DNA of 64,000 bases from Mucilaginibacter xinganensis (GCF_002257585.1 NZ_CP022743.1:1240001-1304000), one strand, 5' to 3'. Counted from the first letter of the stretch, positions 44,375 through 54,171 are shown. The notes: generated from the letters alone by a model not told the origin. Program-made: numbers and translations.

Positions 44375-45511
44375 ATGAAAAATTTAATTTTAGCGATCCT
44401 GGCAATATCATTATACAGTTGCTCAACAAAGCCCCAGACGGCAGGAGCACCGCCGGCACCGTCACTACCGGTAGCCACAATAACTACAGGCACCGATACT
44501 ACTTTCCAGGAGTACCCTGCATCAATAGAAGGTACTGTTAATGTAGAAGTTCGCCCGCAGGTAGGCGGAACGTTAGATAAAGTATTTGTTGACGAAGGTG
44601 CTTTTGTAAACGCCGGTCAGCCTTTATTCAAAATCAACGATCAGCCTTACCGCGCTGCTTTAAACAATGCCGTTGCCAGCCAGCATGCCGCCGAAGGTGC
44701 AGCAGCTAACGCACAACTGGAAATTGACAAATTAACCCCACTGGTTCAAAATAAAGTAGTATCAGAATACCAGATGAAAACAGCAAAATCAGCTTATGAC
44801 ATTGCCAAAGCAAATATTGAACAGGCTAAAGCAAATGTTTCAACCGCGCAGATCAATTTAGGATACACCCTGATAAAAGCACCGGTAAGCGGTTATATAG
44901 GCCGCCTGATAAAAAAACAGGGAAGCCTTGTAGCTCCTGCTGATGCCGAAGCACTTACACAGTTATCAGATGTGCATGATGTGCATGTTTATTTTTCGCT
45001 GAGTGAAAAGGATTTTGTAAGCTTTAAAGAGCAATATCCTGGCGAGACACTTAAAGATAAATTATCAAAATTGCCAACCGTTTCACTATTGCTTGCTGAT
45101 AACAGCGCTTATGCCAAACAAGGTAAAGTTGATATGATAGACGGTCAGTTTGATAAAACAACAGGTGCCATTACTTTAAGGGCGAGTTTTTCAAATCCGC
45201 AGGGTTTATTACGCTCAGGCAATACCGGGAAAATCCGTTTAAGCCTTACCCATAAAGATGCGCTAATTATACCTGAAAGTGCAACTATTGAAATGCAGGA
45301 TAAAGTGTTTGTATTTACCGTTGGAGATAGCAGCAAAGTTAAAAAGCAAGCTATTGATATAGTTGGAAAAAGCGGAAGCAATTACCTGGTTAAAAGCGGT
45401 GTAAAAGCCGGCGACCAGATTGTGTTAAGCGGTATTGATCACTTGCAGGAAGGCACAGTTATCCATCCGGAAAAGGCACCGGAAAAAACGGCTGCGATAG
45501 CAAAAAACTAA
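44375..45511 (+). CDS. RND efflux periplasmic adaptor lipoprotein (AcrA/MexA type)
   Basis: 378 aa. Lipobox LYSC-S (Cys about 16). Order: barrel-sandwich half VEVRPQVGGTLDKVFVDEG (about 50-70), helical hairpin (about 100-145), second lipoyl half LIKAPVSGYIGRLIKKQGSLV, beta barrel and membrane-proximal domain (IIPESATIEMQDKVFVF). It links the inner-membrane pump to the outer-membrane channel. It is the first gene of the efflux operon. Confidence 0.94.
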   Translation: MKNLILAILAISLYSCSTKPQTAGAPPAPSLPVATITTGTDTTFQEYPASIEGTVNVEVRPQVGGTLDKVFVDEGAFVNAGQPLFKINDQPYRAALNNAVASQHAAEGAAANAQLEIDKLTPLVQNKVVSEYQMKTAKSAYDIAKANIEQAKANVSTAQINLGYTLIKAPVSGYIGRLIKKQGSLVAPADAEALTQLSDVHDVHVYFSLSEKDFVSFKEQYPGETLKDKLSKLPTVSLLLADNSAYAKQGKVDMIDGQFDKTTGAITLRASFSNPQGLLRSGNTGKIRLSLTHKDALIIPESATIEMQDKVFVFTVGDSSKVKKQAIDIVGKSGSNYLVKSGVKAGDQIVLSGIDHLQEGTVIHPEKAPEKTAAIAKN

Positions 45512-45520
45512 AAACTAAGG

Positions 45521-45606
45521 GCCTCACCCTGCTCTCTCCAAAGGAGAGGGTTCTAAAAAAGAGCGAAGTTAAAGCCCTCTCCTTTGGAGAGGATTTAGGT
45601 GAGGCT
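45521..45606. repeat. Dispersed palindromic repeat (CTCTCC/GGAGAG type)
   Basis: The two arms (45521-45552 and 45574-45606) are largely complementary. Each arm contains the inner palindrome CTCTCC-AAAGGAGAG or its close equivalent, and the ends are GCCTCACC and GGTGAGGC. The element lies between the adaptor and pump genes and looks like a REP/MITE-type intergenic repeat. It may also weaken read-through. Confidence 0.8.
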
Positions 45607-45640
45607 GCAAGTATTTTGAAAACAAATAAAAAACAAAATC

Positions 45641-48600
45641 ATGTTTCAAAAATTCATACAAAGACCGGTACTTTCAACTGTTATCTCCATATTATTGGTG
45701 ATAGTTGGTATACTTGGTTTAACAAAATTGCCCTTAGAACGGTTCCCGAATATTGCCCCTCCGGCAGTATTGGTGTCTGCCGTTTACCCCGGCGCTAATG
45801 CCGAGACCATTTTACGTTCCGTAACGCCTTCGTTAGAAGAAGCTATTAACGGTGTGGAAAATATGACCTATATGACCTCTACTGCCAGTAATGACGGTTC
45901 ACTGGGCATTACTGTTTATTTTAAACAAGGTACCGATCCAGACCAGGCGGCTGTGAATGTTCAAAATCGCGTGTCGCAGGCAACCAGTCAGTTACCTGCC
46001 GAGGTTGTTCAATTTGGTATAACCACAACCAAGCAGCAAAGTAGCTTCATTGGCGCGATGGCGATTTATTCAGAAGATCCAAAAAAATACGATCAGACTT
46101 TCGTAGCCAACTATGCGCAAATCAACATTGTGCCCGAAATTAAACGTATCCCGGGTATAGGTTCTGCCGCCATATTTGGTGGTGTTAAGGATTATTCTAT
46201 GCGTGTTTGGCTTAATCCGGGTCAAATGGCTACCTACAAAGTAACGCCTGCCGAAGTGATGGCAGCTATACAGGACAAAAACCTTGAAGCCGCTCCCGGT
46301 AAATTTGGTGAACGAAGTGACGAGGCTTTTGAATACGTAATTAAATATAAAGGTAAGCTTACCAAACCGGAAGAATACCAGAATATTGCTATCCGTGCAA
46401 ATGCCGATGGTTCTGTGCTGCGTTTAAAAGATGTAGCACGTGTTGAACTTGGCGCTTATTCATACAATAGTGTGAGTAACCTGAACGGGCACGATGGTAT
46501 CATTATAGGGTTGGTACAACTGGCGGGATCAAACGCCAATCAAATTCAGATCGACGTTGATAAGCTGATGGTAAAATTGTCAAAGGATTTTCCAGCCGGC
46601 ATTAAATACAACCAGTTCTATCGTACCAAAACCGACCTTGATGAATCAATCAACCAGGTTGAGCATACATTGATAGAAGCTTTTGTGCTTGTATTTATAG
46701 TGGTATTTATATTCCTGCAGGATTTCAGGTCTACGCTGATCCCTGCTATAGCGGTTCCGGTAGCTATTATCGGCACGTTCTTCTTCATGAACCTGTTTGG
46801 CTTCTCTGTTAACTTGTTAACTCTGTTTGCACTGGTGCTGGCCATAGGTATTGTGGTGGATGATGCAATTGTGGTCGTCGAGGCGGTTCACGCCAAAATG
46901 GAGCATAACCCGGGAATGAGCCCGAAAGTGGCAACTACCGAGGCAATGCATGAAATTACGGGTGCCATTATATCTATTACATTGGTTATGGCAGCTGTGT
47001 TTTTACCGGTTAGTTTCATGACGGGTTCAACAGGGATCTTTTACCGGCAGTTTGCATTAACCATGGCCATAGCCATCATTATATCGGCTGTTAACGCTTT
47101 AACTTTGAGTCCTGCTTTGGCTGCCTTGTTTTTAAAGAATAAACATACTGCTGATGGTCATGATGCACCTAAAAAAGGGTTTGTAGAGAAATTTTATGCA
47201 GGCTTTAATGGTGGGTTTAATTATATAACCACCAGGTATGTAGGTGGCTTAAAATTCCTTATGCGTAAAAAATGGCTTAGTATAGGCGGTTTGGCGCTGG
47301 TAGTTTTAATTACCGTTTTCCTGGTAAACAGAACAAAAACTGGATTTATCCCTACCGAGGATCAGGGCTTTGTGGCCGTAGCTGTTAGTACGCCATCCGG
47401 AACCTCCCTAAGTGGTACCAACAAGATCTTCAAACAAGCCGAAGATCAGCTTAAGACTTTACCATCACAAAGGTTTGTTACAGCGTTATCTGGTTTTAAC
47501 TTTTTAACACAATCCAGCAGTCCATCTGCCGGTGTAATTTTCTTATTGTTAAAGCCTAACGAAGAAAGGGGCGCGGTAAAGAATATCGATGATATACAAA
47601 ATATAGTAAGAGGGAAGTTAGCCGGCATACCAGGCGGCACGTTCTTCGTGTTCAGCTTTCCAACTGTGCCGGGATTTAGTAACGTGGAAGCCATGGATGT
47701 GGTGCTGCAGGATAAAACCAACGGCAGGCTGGATAAATTCAGCGGCGTTGCCAATAACTTTATAGGCAAGCTGATGGCTAAACCGGCAATCGCTTATGCC
47801 TTTACTTCCTACAAAGCAGATTATCCTCAATTACAATTAGAAGTTGACGACGAAAAAGCTGATCAGTTGGGCGTTAGTGTTAAAGATATCCTTGCAACTA
47901 TGCAAGCATATTTTGGTACTGCCCAGGCATCGGATTTTAACCGCTTTGGTAAATACTACCGCGTAGTGGTTCAGGCTGATATTGCCGATAGGACCGACCC
48001 TACAGCTATTGATCGTGTATTTGTAAAAAACAAAACAGGCGAACAGGTGCCAATAAATACGCTGGTTAAACTAACCCGTGTTTATGGTTCAGAAACCGCC
48101 TCGCGTTTCAACCTGTTCAACTCTATTGAGGTTAATGCTATCCCTAAACCGGGATATAGCTCAGGTGATGCGATTAAGGCTATAGAGGAAACAGCAAAAG
48201 AGCAATTGCCAACGGGCTTTGCTTATGAGTTTGCTGGTCAAACACGTGAGGAGATTTCTTCGGGCGGACAATCAGCCGTAATATTTATGTTGTGTTTGCT
48301 GTTTGTATATTTCTTATTATCAGCACAGTATGAAAGTTATATTTTGCCATTGGCTGTAATACTTTCAATCCCGACAGGTATTTTAGGTGTGTTTGTGGTA
48401 TTAGGTTTAACAGGTATCGAAAACAACATCTATGTACAGGTAGCGCTCATCATGCTCATCGGTTTGCTGGCTAAAAACGCCATCCTGATCGTGGAGTTTG
48501 CCGTACAGCGGCGTAAAGCCGGCCAGCCGTTAGTGGCAGCGGCAATTGAAGCTGCAAGGCTGAGGATCCGTCCGATCATCATGACATCGCTGGCATTCGT

Positions 48601-48856
48601 GTTCGGTTTGTTCCCGATGAGTATTGCAACAGGCCCATCTGCACAAGGTAACCACTCTATCAGTATAGGTGCCGCAGGCGGGATGGTTTCAGGTGTATTG
48701 CTTGGGCTATTTATTATCCCGGTACTGTTTGTAATATTCCAGGGTTTGCAGGAAAGAATAACAGGGATCCCGTTGGCTGTATTAAATGCTGAAGATAAGC
48801 ATCATGGACATGGCGGCAAGCCCGCAGCTGAATTACAAAGCGAACTATCGGTATAA
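45641..48856 (+). CDS. RND efflux pump permease, HAE1 family
   Basis: 1071 aa. First helix (PVLSTVISILLVIVGILGL), porter loop with PNIAPPAVLVSAVYPGANAETI, and the proton-relay Asp pair in GIVVDDAIVVVE, at residues 407-408 as in AcrB. The second half repeats the layout, with the helix 10-11 region LAKNAILIVEFAV. It exports hydrophobic compounds from periplasm and membrane. Length matches the hydrophobic/amphiphilic exporter family. Substrates are unknown. Confidence 0.96.
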   Translation: MFQKFIQRPVLSTVISILLVIVGILGLTKLPLERFPNIAPPAVLVSAVYPGANAETILRSVTPSLEEAINGVENMTYMTSTASNDGSLGITVYFKQGTDPDQAAVNVQNRVSQATSQLPAEVVQFGITTTKQQSSFIGAMAIYSEDPKKYDQTFVANYAQINIVPEIKRIPGIGSAAIFGGVKDYSMRVWLNPGQMATYKVTPAEVMAAIQDKNLEAAPGKFGERSDEAFEYVIKYKGKLTKPEEYQNIAIRANADGSVLRLKDVARVELGAYSYNSVSNLNGHDGIIIGLVQLAGSNANQIQIDVDKLMVKLSKDFPAGIKYNQFYRTKTDLDESINQVEHTLIEAFVLVFIVVFIFLQDFRSTLIPAIAVPVAIIGTFFFMNLFGFSVNLLTLFALVLAIGIVVDDAIVVVEAVHAKMEHNPGMSPKVATTEAMHEITGAIISITLVMAAVFLPVSFMTGSTGIFYRQFALTMAIAIIISAVNALTLSPALAALFLKNKHTADGHDAPKKGFVEKFYAGFNGGFNYITTRYVGGLKFLMRKKWLSIGGLALVVLITVFLVNRTKTGFIPTEDQGFVAVAVSTPSGTSLSGTNKIFKQAEDQLKTLPSQRFVTALSGFNFLTQSSSPSAGVIFLLLKPNEERGAVKNIDDIQNIVRGKLAGIPGGTFFVFSFPTVPGFSNVEAMDVVLQDKTNGRLDKFSGVANNFIGKLMAKPAIAYAFTSYKADYPQLQLEVDDEKADQLGVSVKDILATMQAYFGTAQASDFNRFGKYYRVVVQADIADRTDPTAIDRVFVKNKTGEQVPINTLVKLTRVYGSETASRFNLFNSIEVNAIPKPGYSSGDAIKAIEETAKEQLPTGFAYEFAGQTREEISSGGQSAVIFMLCLLFVYFLLSAQYESYILPLAVILSIPTGILGVFVVLGLTGIENNIYVQVALIMLIGLLAKNAILIVEFAVQRRKAGQPLVAAAIEAARLRIRPIIMTSLAFVFGLFPMSIATGPSAQGNHSISIGAAGGMVSGVLLGLFIIPVLFVIFQGLQERITGIPLAVLNAEDKHHGHGGKPAAELQSELSV

Positions 48857-49012
48857 ATACAAAGAGCGGCTTGCGATTTCTTTCCCACGGAATGATATGG
48901 GAGGATTAGAGGAGGAGGTTGCAAGTCATATTCTTATTAATCATACATGAAAATGGAAAGATCAGAAGCTGTTAGCTCATGATAGCTCCATCGGCATAAA
49001 AAAAATACTTCA

Positions 49013-50431
49013 ATGAAAAATTATATTAAAGGGTCTGTTTTGATATTGGTGCTGGCAGTGCTGAGCGCTTGTAAAGTATCAAAGGATGTACAAACACCCA
49101 AACCCGAGTTGCCTGAAACTTTCAGGAGTGCCGCCACAACCGGCGATACAACCAGTATTGCTGATATGCAGTGGAAAAACTTCTTTACCGACGCAACCCT
49201 GCAAAAACTGATTGACAGCGCTATCGAAAAAAACTACGACATGCAGATTGCCGTAAAAAATATAGAAGCGTCGCAGTTGTTATTTAAGCAGGTAAAGTGG
49301 AACTATGTTCCGCAGGTTGACCTGAATGTTACAGCCAATTCACAGCGCCCGTCAGACAATAGTTTAACAGGCCTGAGCATTGCACAATACAACATCGGCA
49401 CAAAGCACGTGGAAGATTACTCCGCTAACCTTGCCCTTTCATGGGAGGCTGATATTTGGGGTAAGATCCACAACCAGCAACGCAGTGCGCTGGCTGCTTA
49501 CCTGCAAACCACAGAAGCTAAAAAAGCTGTACAAACCAATTTGGTGGCTACGGTATCGCAAGGTTATTATAACCTGCTGATGTTGGATGCACAGCTGGAT
49601 ATTGCGCAAAAAAATGTAAAACTTAATGACAGCACTTTGCGGATAATTAAGCTGCAATATGATGCCGGGCAGGTTACATCATTAGCGGTACAGCAAGCCG
49701 ATGCACAAAAACAGGCAGCCGAACAACTGGTGCCGCAGTTTGAGCAGAATATTGCTATCCAGGAAAATGCTCTTCGTATTTTAACCGGCCAGCTACCTGA
49801 TAAAATTGCCCGTAACTCAAATTTGGATGCTATGGTTATCCCGGTAAGTGTGTCTGCCGGCTTGCCATCAGCTATTGTGAGTCGCCGGCCTGATGTTAAA
49901 AGTGCAGAACTGGCCCTGCAAATTGCAAACAGCAACGTAGGTATTAGCAAAGCCGAAATGTACCCCGCTTTGCGCATTACTGCGCAAGGGGGTGTAAACT
50001 CATTTAAGGCAAGTAACTGGTTCAATATTCCTGCATCACTGTTTGGTGTGGTTGCGGGCAGTGTTGTGCAGCCGCTGCTGGATCATAAACGATTGAAAAC
50101 TGATTATGAGGTTGCAAAGGTTAACCGCGAAAAAACAGTGTTGCAGTTCCGCCAGTCGGTGTTAAATGCAGTTGGCGAGGTTTCAGATGCGCTGGTAAAA
50201 ATTGATAAGCTAAAAGCACAGCAGGATATAGCCGCAAACAGGGTAAATACCTTACAGCAGGCTACTAAAAATGCCAACCTTTTATTTAGAAATGGTTTAG
50301 CTACTTACCTTGAAGTGATAACAGCGCAGGGTAATGTTTTGCAAAGCGAATTAGAACTTGCATCAATTAAAAGAGATGAATTAAGCGCAGTATCTGAATT
50401 ATACAGGTCACTGGGTGGTGGTTGGAGATAA
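49013..50431 (+). CDS. RND efflux outer-membrane channel (OprM/NodT type)
   Basis: 472 aa lipoprotein (LSAC-K, Cys about 20). Two TolC-type repeats: WKNFFTDATLQKLIDSAIEKNYD (about 53-75), LALSWEADIWGKI, SRRPDVKSAELAL and QFRQSVLNAVGEVSDAL. It forms the trimeric outer-membrane duct for the pump upstream. The gap of 156 bases before it has no clear promoter; it is probably in the same transcript. Confidence 0.95.
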   Translation: MKNYIKGSVLILVLAVLSACKVSKDVQTPKPELPETFRSAATTGDTTSIADMQWKNFFTDATLQKLIDSAIEKNYDMQIAVKNIEASQLLFKQVKWNYVPQVDLNVTANSQRPSDNSLTGLSIAQYNIGTKHVEDYSANLALSWEADIWGKIHNQQRSALAAYLQTTEAKKAVQTNLVATVSQGYYNLLMLDAQLDIAQKNVKLNDSTLRIIKLQYDAGQVTSLAVQQADAQKQAAEQLVPQFEQNIAIQENALRILTGQLPDKIARNSNLDAMVIPVSVSAGLPSAIVSRRPDVKSAELALQIANSNVGISKAEMYPALRITAQGGVNSFKASNWFNIPASLFGVVAGSVVQPLLDHKRLKTDYEVAKVNREKTVLQFRQSVLNAVGEVSDALVKIDKLKAQQDIAANRVNTLQQATKNANLLFRNGLATYLEVITAQGNVLQSELELASIKRDELSAVSELYRSLGGGWR

Positions 50432-50444
50432 TAATTTAATAACT

Positions 50445-50567
50445 ATGAAAGACTTTTTAACATTAAGAAGCAAAATGCTTTTTTGTTCGATAAAAGAATG
50501 GAACGTTACCCTTGTATTTTGGGGGATTGTATTATTGGTTGAAGTATTGATCAATGTACTGAAGTAA
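50445..50567 (+). CDS. Possible 40-aa single-helix membrane protein at the end of the efflux operon
   Basis: ATG at 50445, stop TAA at 50565-50567, starting 13 bases after the outer-membrane channel stop codon. The peptide has a basic N-terminal half (KDFLTLRSKML...IKEW) and one hydrophobic helix (about 22-39, VTLVFWGIVLLVEVLINVL). A strong terminator follows 40 bases on, so the ORF lies on the operon transcript. AcrZ, a 49-aa single-helix partner of AcrB in enterobacteria, is an analogous case; I see no sequence similarity to it. Confidence 0.5.
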   Translation: MKDFLTLRSKMLFCSIKEWNVTLVFWGIVLLVEVLINVLK

Positions 50568-50607
50568 TAATTATTATACTGACCCTTTCAGGTAACTGAT
50601 AATCCTC

Positions 50608-50651
50608 AACGGGACAACACCAATAAGCTGGTCTGTTGTCCCGTTTTTTTT
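50608..50651 (+). terminator. Terminator of the efflux operon
   Basis: A perfect 12-bp stem (50608-50619 with 50634-50645), a 14-base loop, then a run of eight T. Confidence 0.92.
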
Positions 50652-50683
50652 AATTCCGTTTAACTGGCGGATAAATGGTATGT

Positions 50684-50691
50684 TAGCTTTG
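50684..50691 (+). promoter_or_regulatory. Bacteroidota -7 promoter element for the patatin-like gene
   Basis: TAGCTTTG matches TAnnTTTG exactly, 40 bases upstream of the ATG at 50732. Confidence 0.6.
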
Positions 50692-50731
50692 GCACGGTTA
50701 ATGGCAACTAATTAACCAAAATAAGCAACAA

Positions 50732-51553
50732 ATGAATCCCGCTATCGATCTCAATAAAACAAAGAAAATAGGGCTTGCGCTTTCAGGCGGTGGTGTAAGG
50801 GGGGTAGCGCATTTAGGTGTAATGCAGGCGCTAACCGATCATGGTATTGAATTTTCGCATATCTCAGGTACCAGTGCCGGGGCAGTGGCTGCTGCCTTTT
50901 TCGCGGCAGGATATGCCCCTAAAGAGATTTTACAGATTATTAAGGAAACAAAGCTGCTTAAGCTGTTGAGGCCATCAATTGGCAGCGCGGGATTGATTTC
51001 AATACTGAAGACCCGGTTTCTGTTTACAAAATTTATTCCTCATAATTCCTTTCAAAAACTTAATATCCACGTAACGGTCTCATCTGTTAATCTGGGTGAT
51101 GGCAAACTGGTTTATTTTACCGAAGGTGAGCTGGATATGGCAATTTTAGCTTCATGTTGTTTGCCCGGAATATTTAAACCCATTATTATTAACGGCCACA
51201 TGTATGTGGACGGCGGAATTCTCAATAATTTTCCGGTTGAACCGCTGGTAGGCAATTGTGATGTGATTATTGGTTCTTCATGTAACCATTTGCCGGTAGT
51301 TACTGAGATTAAATCATTCCGCAGCCTGGTTGACAGGGCCGCGATGATTGCTATAAGTTCGAGCCTTAATACGCGTAAAATTTTATGCGATATAGTTATT
51401 GAGCCGCATGATCTGGGTGGTTACGGAATATTTGATACCGATGCAGCCGATGAAATTTATAACATAGGCTATGAAGAAACTTTGAAAACCATTCAAGAAA
51501 ACGAAATACTTAAAGGTATTGTACAGGCACACCAAAAATCACCTTCAGTATAA
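50732..51553 (+). CDS. Patatin-like phospholipase
   Basis: 273 aa, no signal peptide. Oxyanion loop LSGGGVRGVAHLGV (about 18-31), nucleophile Ser 48 in SGTSAG, and the catalytic Asp 160 in YVDGGILN complete the Ser-Asp dyad. RssA/YlbK-type bacterial patatins are cytoplasmic or membrane-associated lipid acyl hydrolases. Substrate unknown. It is a single gene between the efflux operon and the hexosaminidase gene. Confidence 0.92.
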   Translation: MNPAIDLNKTKKIGLALSGGGVRGVAHLGVMQALTDHGIEFSHISGTSAGAVAAAFFAAGYAPKEILQIIKETKLLKLLRPSIGSAGLISILKTRFLFTKFIPHNSFQKLNIHVTVSSVNLGDGKLVYFTEGELDMAILASCCLPGIFKPIIINGHMYVDGGILNNFPVEPLVGNCDVIIGSSCNHLPVVTEIKSFRSLVDRAAMIAISSSLNTRKILCDIVIEPHDLGGYGIFDTDAADEIYNIGYEETLKTIQENEILKGIVQAHQKSPSV

Positions 51554-51703
51554 TGTTAACGGCCACTAAAAAGCTCAGGCAAATGAGTGGGAGCGGCGAA
51601 TAATTGTTTACCAGGTATAGATAATTTGACAGATAAAGGCGCCATACCATACCCAAACGGCGGCAAACTTACGGGCGTCAGCATGATATTAAACTGAAAT
51701 TAC

Positions 51704-51711
51704 TACCTTTC
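51704..51711 (+). promoter_or_regulatory. Weak -7-like element before the GH20 gene
   Basis: TACCTTTC matches TAnnTTTG at all but the last position, 23 bases upstream of the ATG at 51735. Confidence 0.35.
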
Positions 51712-51734
51712 AGGCTCATTTATTAGTCCTGTTC

Positions 51735-54035
51735 ATGAAACTCTTTATTCAAAGGCGCGGCATCGTTACGTTTTTAATGCTATTATGGTCTATAAGCATT
51801 GTCCCTGTATCAGCCCAGGAAAGCAGGTTCCCCCTGATTCCTTATCCGGCTAAATTAACCGCAGGTAAAGGTTCTTTTATTATAACTTCAAAAACAAGTA
51901 TTACACTTGCCGAGCGGTTTTGGAATGAGGCAAATGAATTAAATGATTTGCTAAGCAAGGGCCTTGGCAAAAAATTAAGCATAACTAAGAACTCCAATCC
52001 CCATGCTATAAAATTGGTATATGATGCATCCATTACCGCCCCTGAAGCATATAAGTTAACTATTACGCCGCAACAGGTAATTATAGCGGCAAAAGATCCG
52101 GCAGGCGTATTTCACGCGGTTGAAACTATCCGGCAGCTGTTGCCTGTTGCTGTTGAAAGCGGTATTGTTAATAACCAATTAGCATTGCCTGTGATGTCTA
52201 TTACAGATGAACCCGCTTATGAATGGCGGGGCATGCATCTGGACGTATCGCGTCATTTTTTCGCTATAAGCTACCTTAAAAAGTTTATCGACAGGATGGC
52301 TTTATATAAAATGAACAAACTGCACCTGCATTTAACCGACGACCAGGGCTGGCGTATTGAAATAAAAAAATATCCGAAACTGACCGAAGAAGGAGCGTGG
52401 CGTACATTCAATAACCAGGATTCGGCCTGTATGAAGAGAGCTGTGGATAATCCGGATTTTACCATTGATAAAGAACACATCATTCAGCGCGATGGTAAAA
52501 CGTTATACGGCGGATTTTATACGCAGGATGAAATGAAAAGTGTGGTAGCTTATGCTGCCGCCCGCCACATTGATATTATTCCGGAGATTGATATGCCCGG
52601 CCACATGATGGCGGCTATAAACGCATATCCGTTTTTAACTTGCAACGGCGAGAATAAATTTGGCGAACTTTTTTCGAAGCCTGTTTGCCCCTGCAACGAA
52701 AATACTTTTGAGTTTGCCGAAAATGTGTTTAAGGAGATCATGGAAATTTTCCCCTCAAAATATATTCATATCGGGGGCGATGAGGTCGACCGGTCCGACT
52801 GGGCAAAATCAGATGCCTGTAAAGCATTGATGCAGAAGGAAGGAATTAAAGACCTGCCCGCGCTGCAAAGCTACTTTATTAACCGGATGGAGAAATTTTT
52901 TAATGCCCGGGAGCGGAAAATGATTGGCTGGGACGAGATTATTGAAGGCGGCGTAACTAAAACCGCCATTATAATGTACTGGCGTACGTGGGTACCCGGC
53001 GCGCCCGTAAAGGCTGCACAAAACGGCAACACCGTTATTATGACGCCCGGCGAACCTTTATACTTTGACGCCCAGCCCGACCAGTACTCAATTTACAAGG
53101 TATATCACTTTAATCCGATTCCGAAAGGGTTAAATAGAAAGGAAGCCAGCGCTATTATTGGCGCTCAGGCAAACATCTGGACGGAAATGATCCCATCAGA
53201 AAATCGCGCCGATTACATGTATATGCCCCGCATGACAGCGCTTGCAGAAATGCTCTGGACAAATGATCAAAGCAAGTACAATTCCTATTTAAAACGGCTG
53301 GTAGAGCAATACCCGCGAATGGATGCGCTGAAGATCCATTACAGGTTGCCTGATCTTCCCGGTTTATTGAACGAATATGTGTTTACTGACGAAGGAAAGC
53401 TAAGCATCAGCAAACCCTTGCCGGGCCTTGTCATCCGGTACACAACAGATGGCTCCATACCTGCAGTAAGCTCTCCCGAACTGCCCGCGCCATTGGTAAT
53501 TAAGCAACCCGAAATGGTTAAAGTGGCGGCATTTACGCCATCGGGCACCCGGGGCGATGTTTACAGCCTGAATTATACACAGCAAAATATGCTTGGGCCG
53601 GTAAAAATTGGGTCACCAAAACCTGGCCTGGTTTGCAGCTATTACAAAGCTTTTTTCAAGGAAACGGCGTTAATGCACAATGCAAAGGCTGACAGCACCT
53701 TTACCAGCGATAAGATTGCTGTACCGCCTACGGTAAAAGCGCCCTCATTCGGAATAACTTACAAGGGCTATTTGGATGTCCCTTCGGATGGTATTTATAC
53801 TTTTTTCCTCACCTGCGATGACGGCGGCGTTTTACGGATTGGCGATAACATCACTGTGAACAACGATGGTAACCATTCGGCGCAGGAACGGAGCGGCCAA
53901 ATTGCCTTGAAAATGGGAGCGCATCCATTCGCACTTGACTTTATTGAAGGTGGCGGCGGTTTTAAGCTGTTGTTGAAATACAGCATAAACGGTTCGGAGC
54001 CAAAGGAAATTCCGGCTGATTGGTTAAAAAATTAA
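51735..54035 (+). CDS. Beta-N-acetylhexosaminidase, GH20, with PA14-like C-terminal domain
   Basis: 766 aa with a signal peptide (RRGIVTFLMLLWSISIVPVSA). Order: GH20b N-terminal domain (about 35-155), catalytic barrel with WRGMHLDVSRHFF and the catalytic Asp 349-Glu 350 in GGDEVDRSD, a chitobiase-type C-terminal domain (about 540-620, TTDGSIPAVSS), then a PA14-like domain (about 630-766, YLDVPSDGIYTFFLTCDDGG) that may bind carbohydrate. It should cleave terminal GlcNAc or GalNAc from beta-linked chains in the periplasm or at the surface. It is a lone gene here; nagB is 45 kb away. Confidence 0.94.
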   Translation: MKLFIQRRGIVTFLMLLWSISIVPVSAQESRFPLIPYPAKLTAGKGSFIITSKTSITLAERFWNEANELNDLLSKGLGKKLSITKNSNPHAIKLVYDASITAPEAYKLTITPQQVIIAAKDPAGVFHAVETIRQLLPVAVESGIVNNQLALPVMSITDEPAYEWRGMHLDVSRHFFAISYLKKFIDRMALYKMNKLHLHLTDDQGWRIEIKKYPKLTEEGAWRTFNNQDSACMKRAVDNPDFTIDKEHIIQRDGKTLYGGFYTQDEMKSVVAYAAARHIDIIPEIDMPGHMMAAINAYPFLTCNGENKFGELFSKPVCPCNENTFEFAENVFKEIMEIFPSKYIHIGGDEVDRSDWAKSDACKALMQKEGIKDLPALQSYFINRMEKFFNARERKMIGWDEIIEGGVTKTAIIMYWRTWVPGAPVKAAQNGNTVIMTPGEPLYFDAQPDQYSIYKVYHFNPIPKGLNRKEASAIIGAQANIWTEMIPSENRADYMYMPRMTALAEMLWTNDQSKYNSYLKRLVEQYPRMDALKIHYRLPDLPGLLNEYVFTDEGKLSISKPLPGLVIRYTTDGSIPAVSSPELPAPLVIKQPEMVKVAAFTPSGTRGDVYSLNYTQQNMLGPVKIGSPKPGLVCSYYKAFFKETALMHNAKADSTFTSDKIAVPPTVKAPSFGITYKGYLDVPSDGIYTFFLTCDDGGVLRIGDNITVNNDGNHSAQERSGQIALKMGAHPFALDFIEGGGGFKLLLKYSINGSEPKEIPADWLKN

Positions 54036-54137
54036 TACGGAGTCAGCGCGTAAACAATTCTATTTAAAACGTTTCCCCCCATTTTTAGATAATCACTCTG
54101 CCTATTTTATTCCCCAAATGTTTACCTATTCCTTCTC

Positions 54138-54164
54138 AAAATTACTAAAAATATTAGTAATTTT
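54138..54164. promoter_or_regulatory. Perfect 11-bp inverted repeat abutting the radical SAM gene
   Basis: AAAATTACTAA (54138-54148), spacer AAATA, TTAGTAATTTT (54154-54164), ending 7 bases before the ATG at 54172. The place and symmetry are those of a repressor operator; no terminator role fits. Confidence 0.7.
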
Positions 54165-54171
54165 GATAGAT

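Noticed and set aside
54118..54171. Upstream in-frame ATG of the radical SAM gene
   Set aside because: The stretch is the palindromic operator and encodes a non-family hydrophobic tail; the ATG at 54172 matches the family start.
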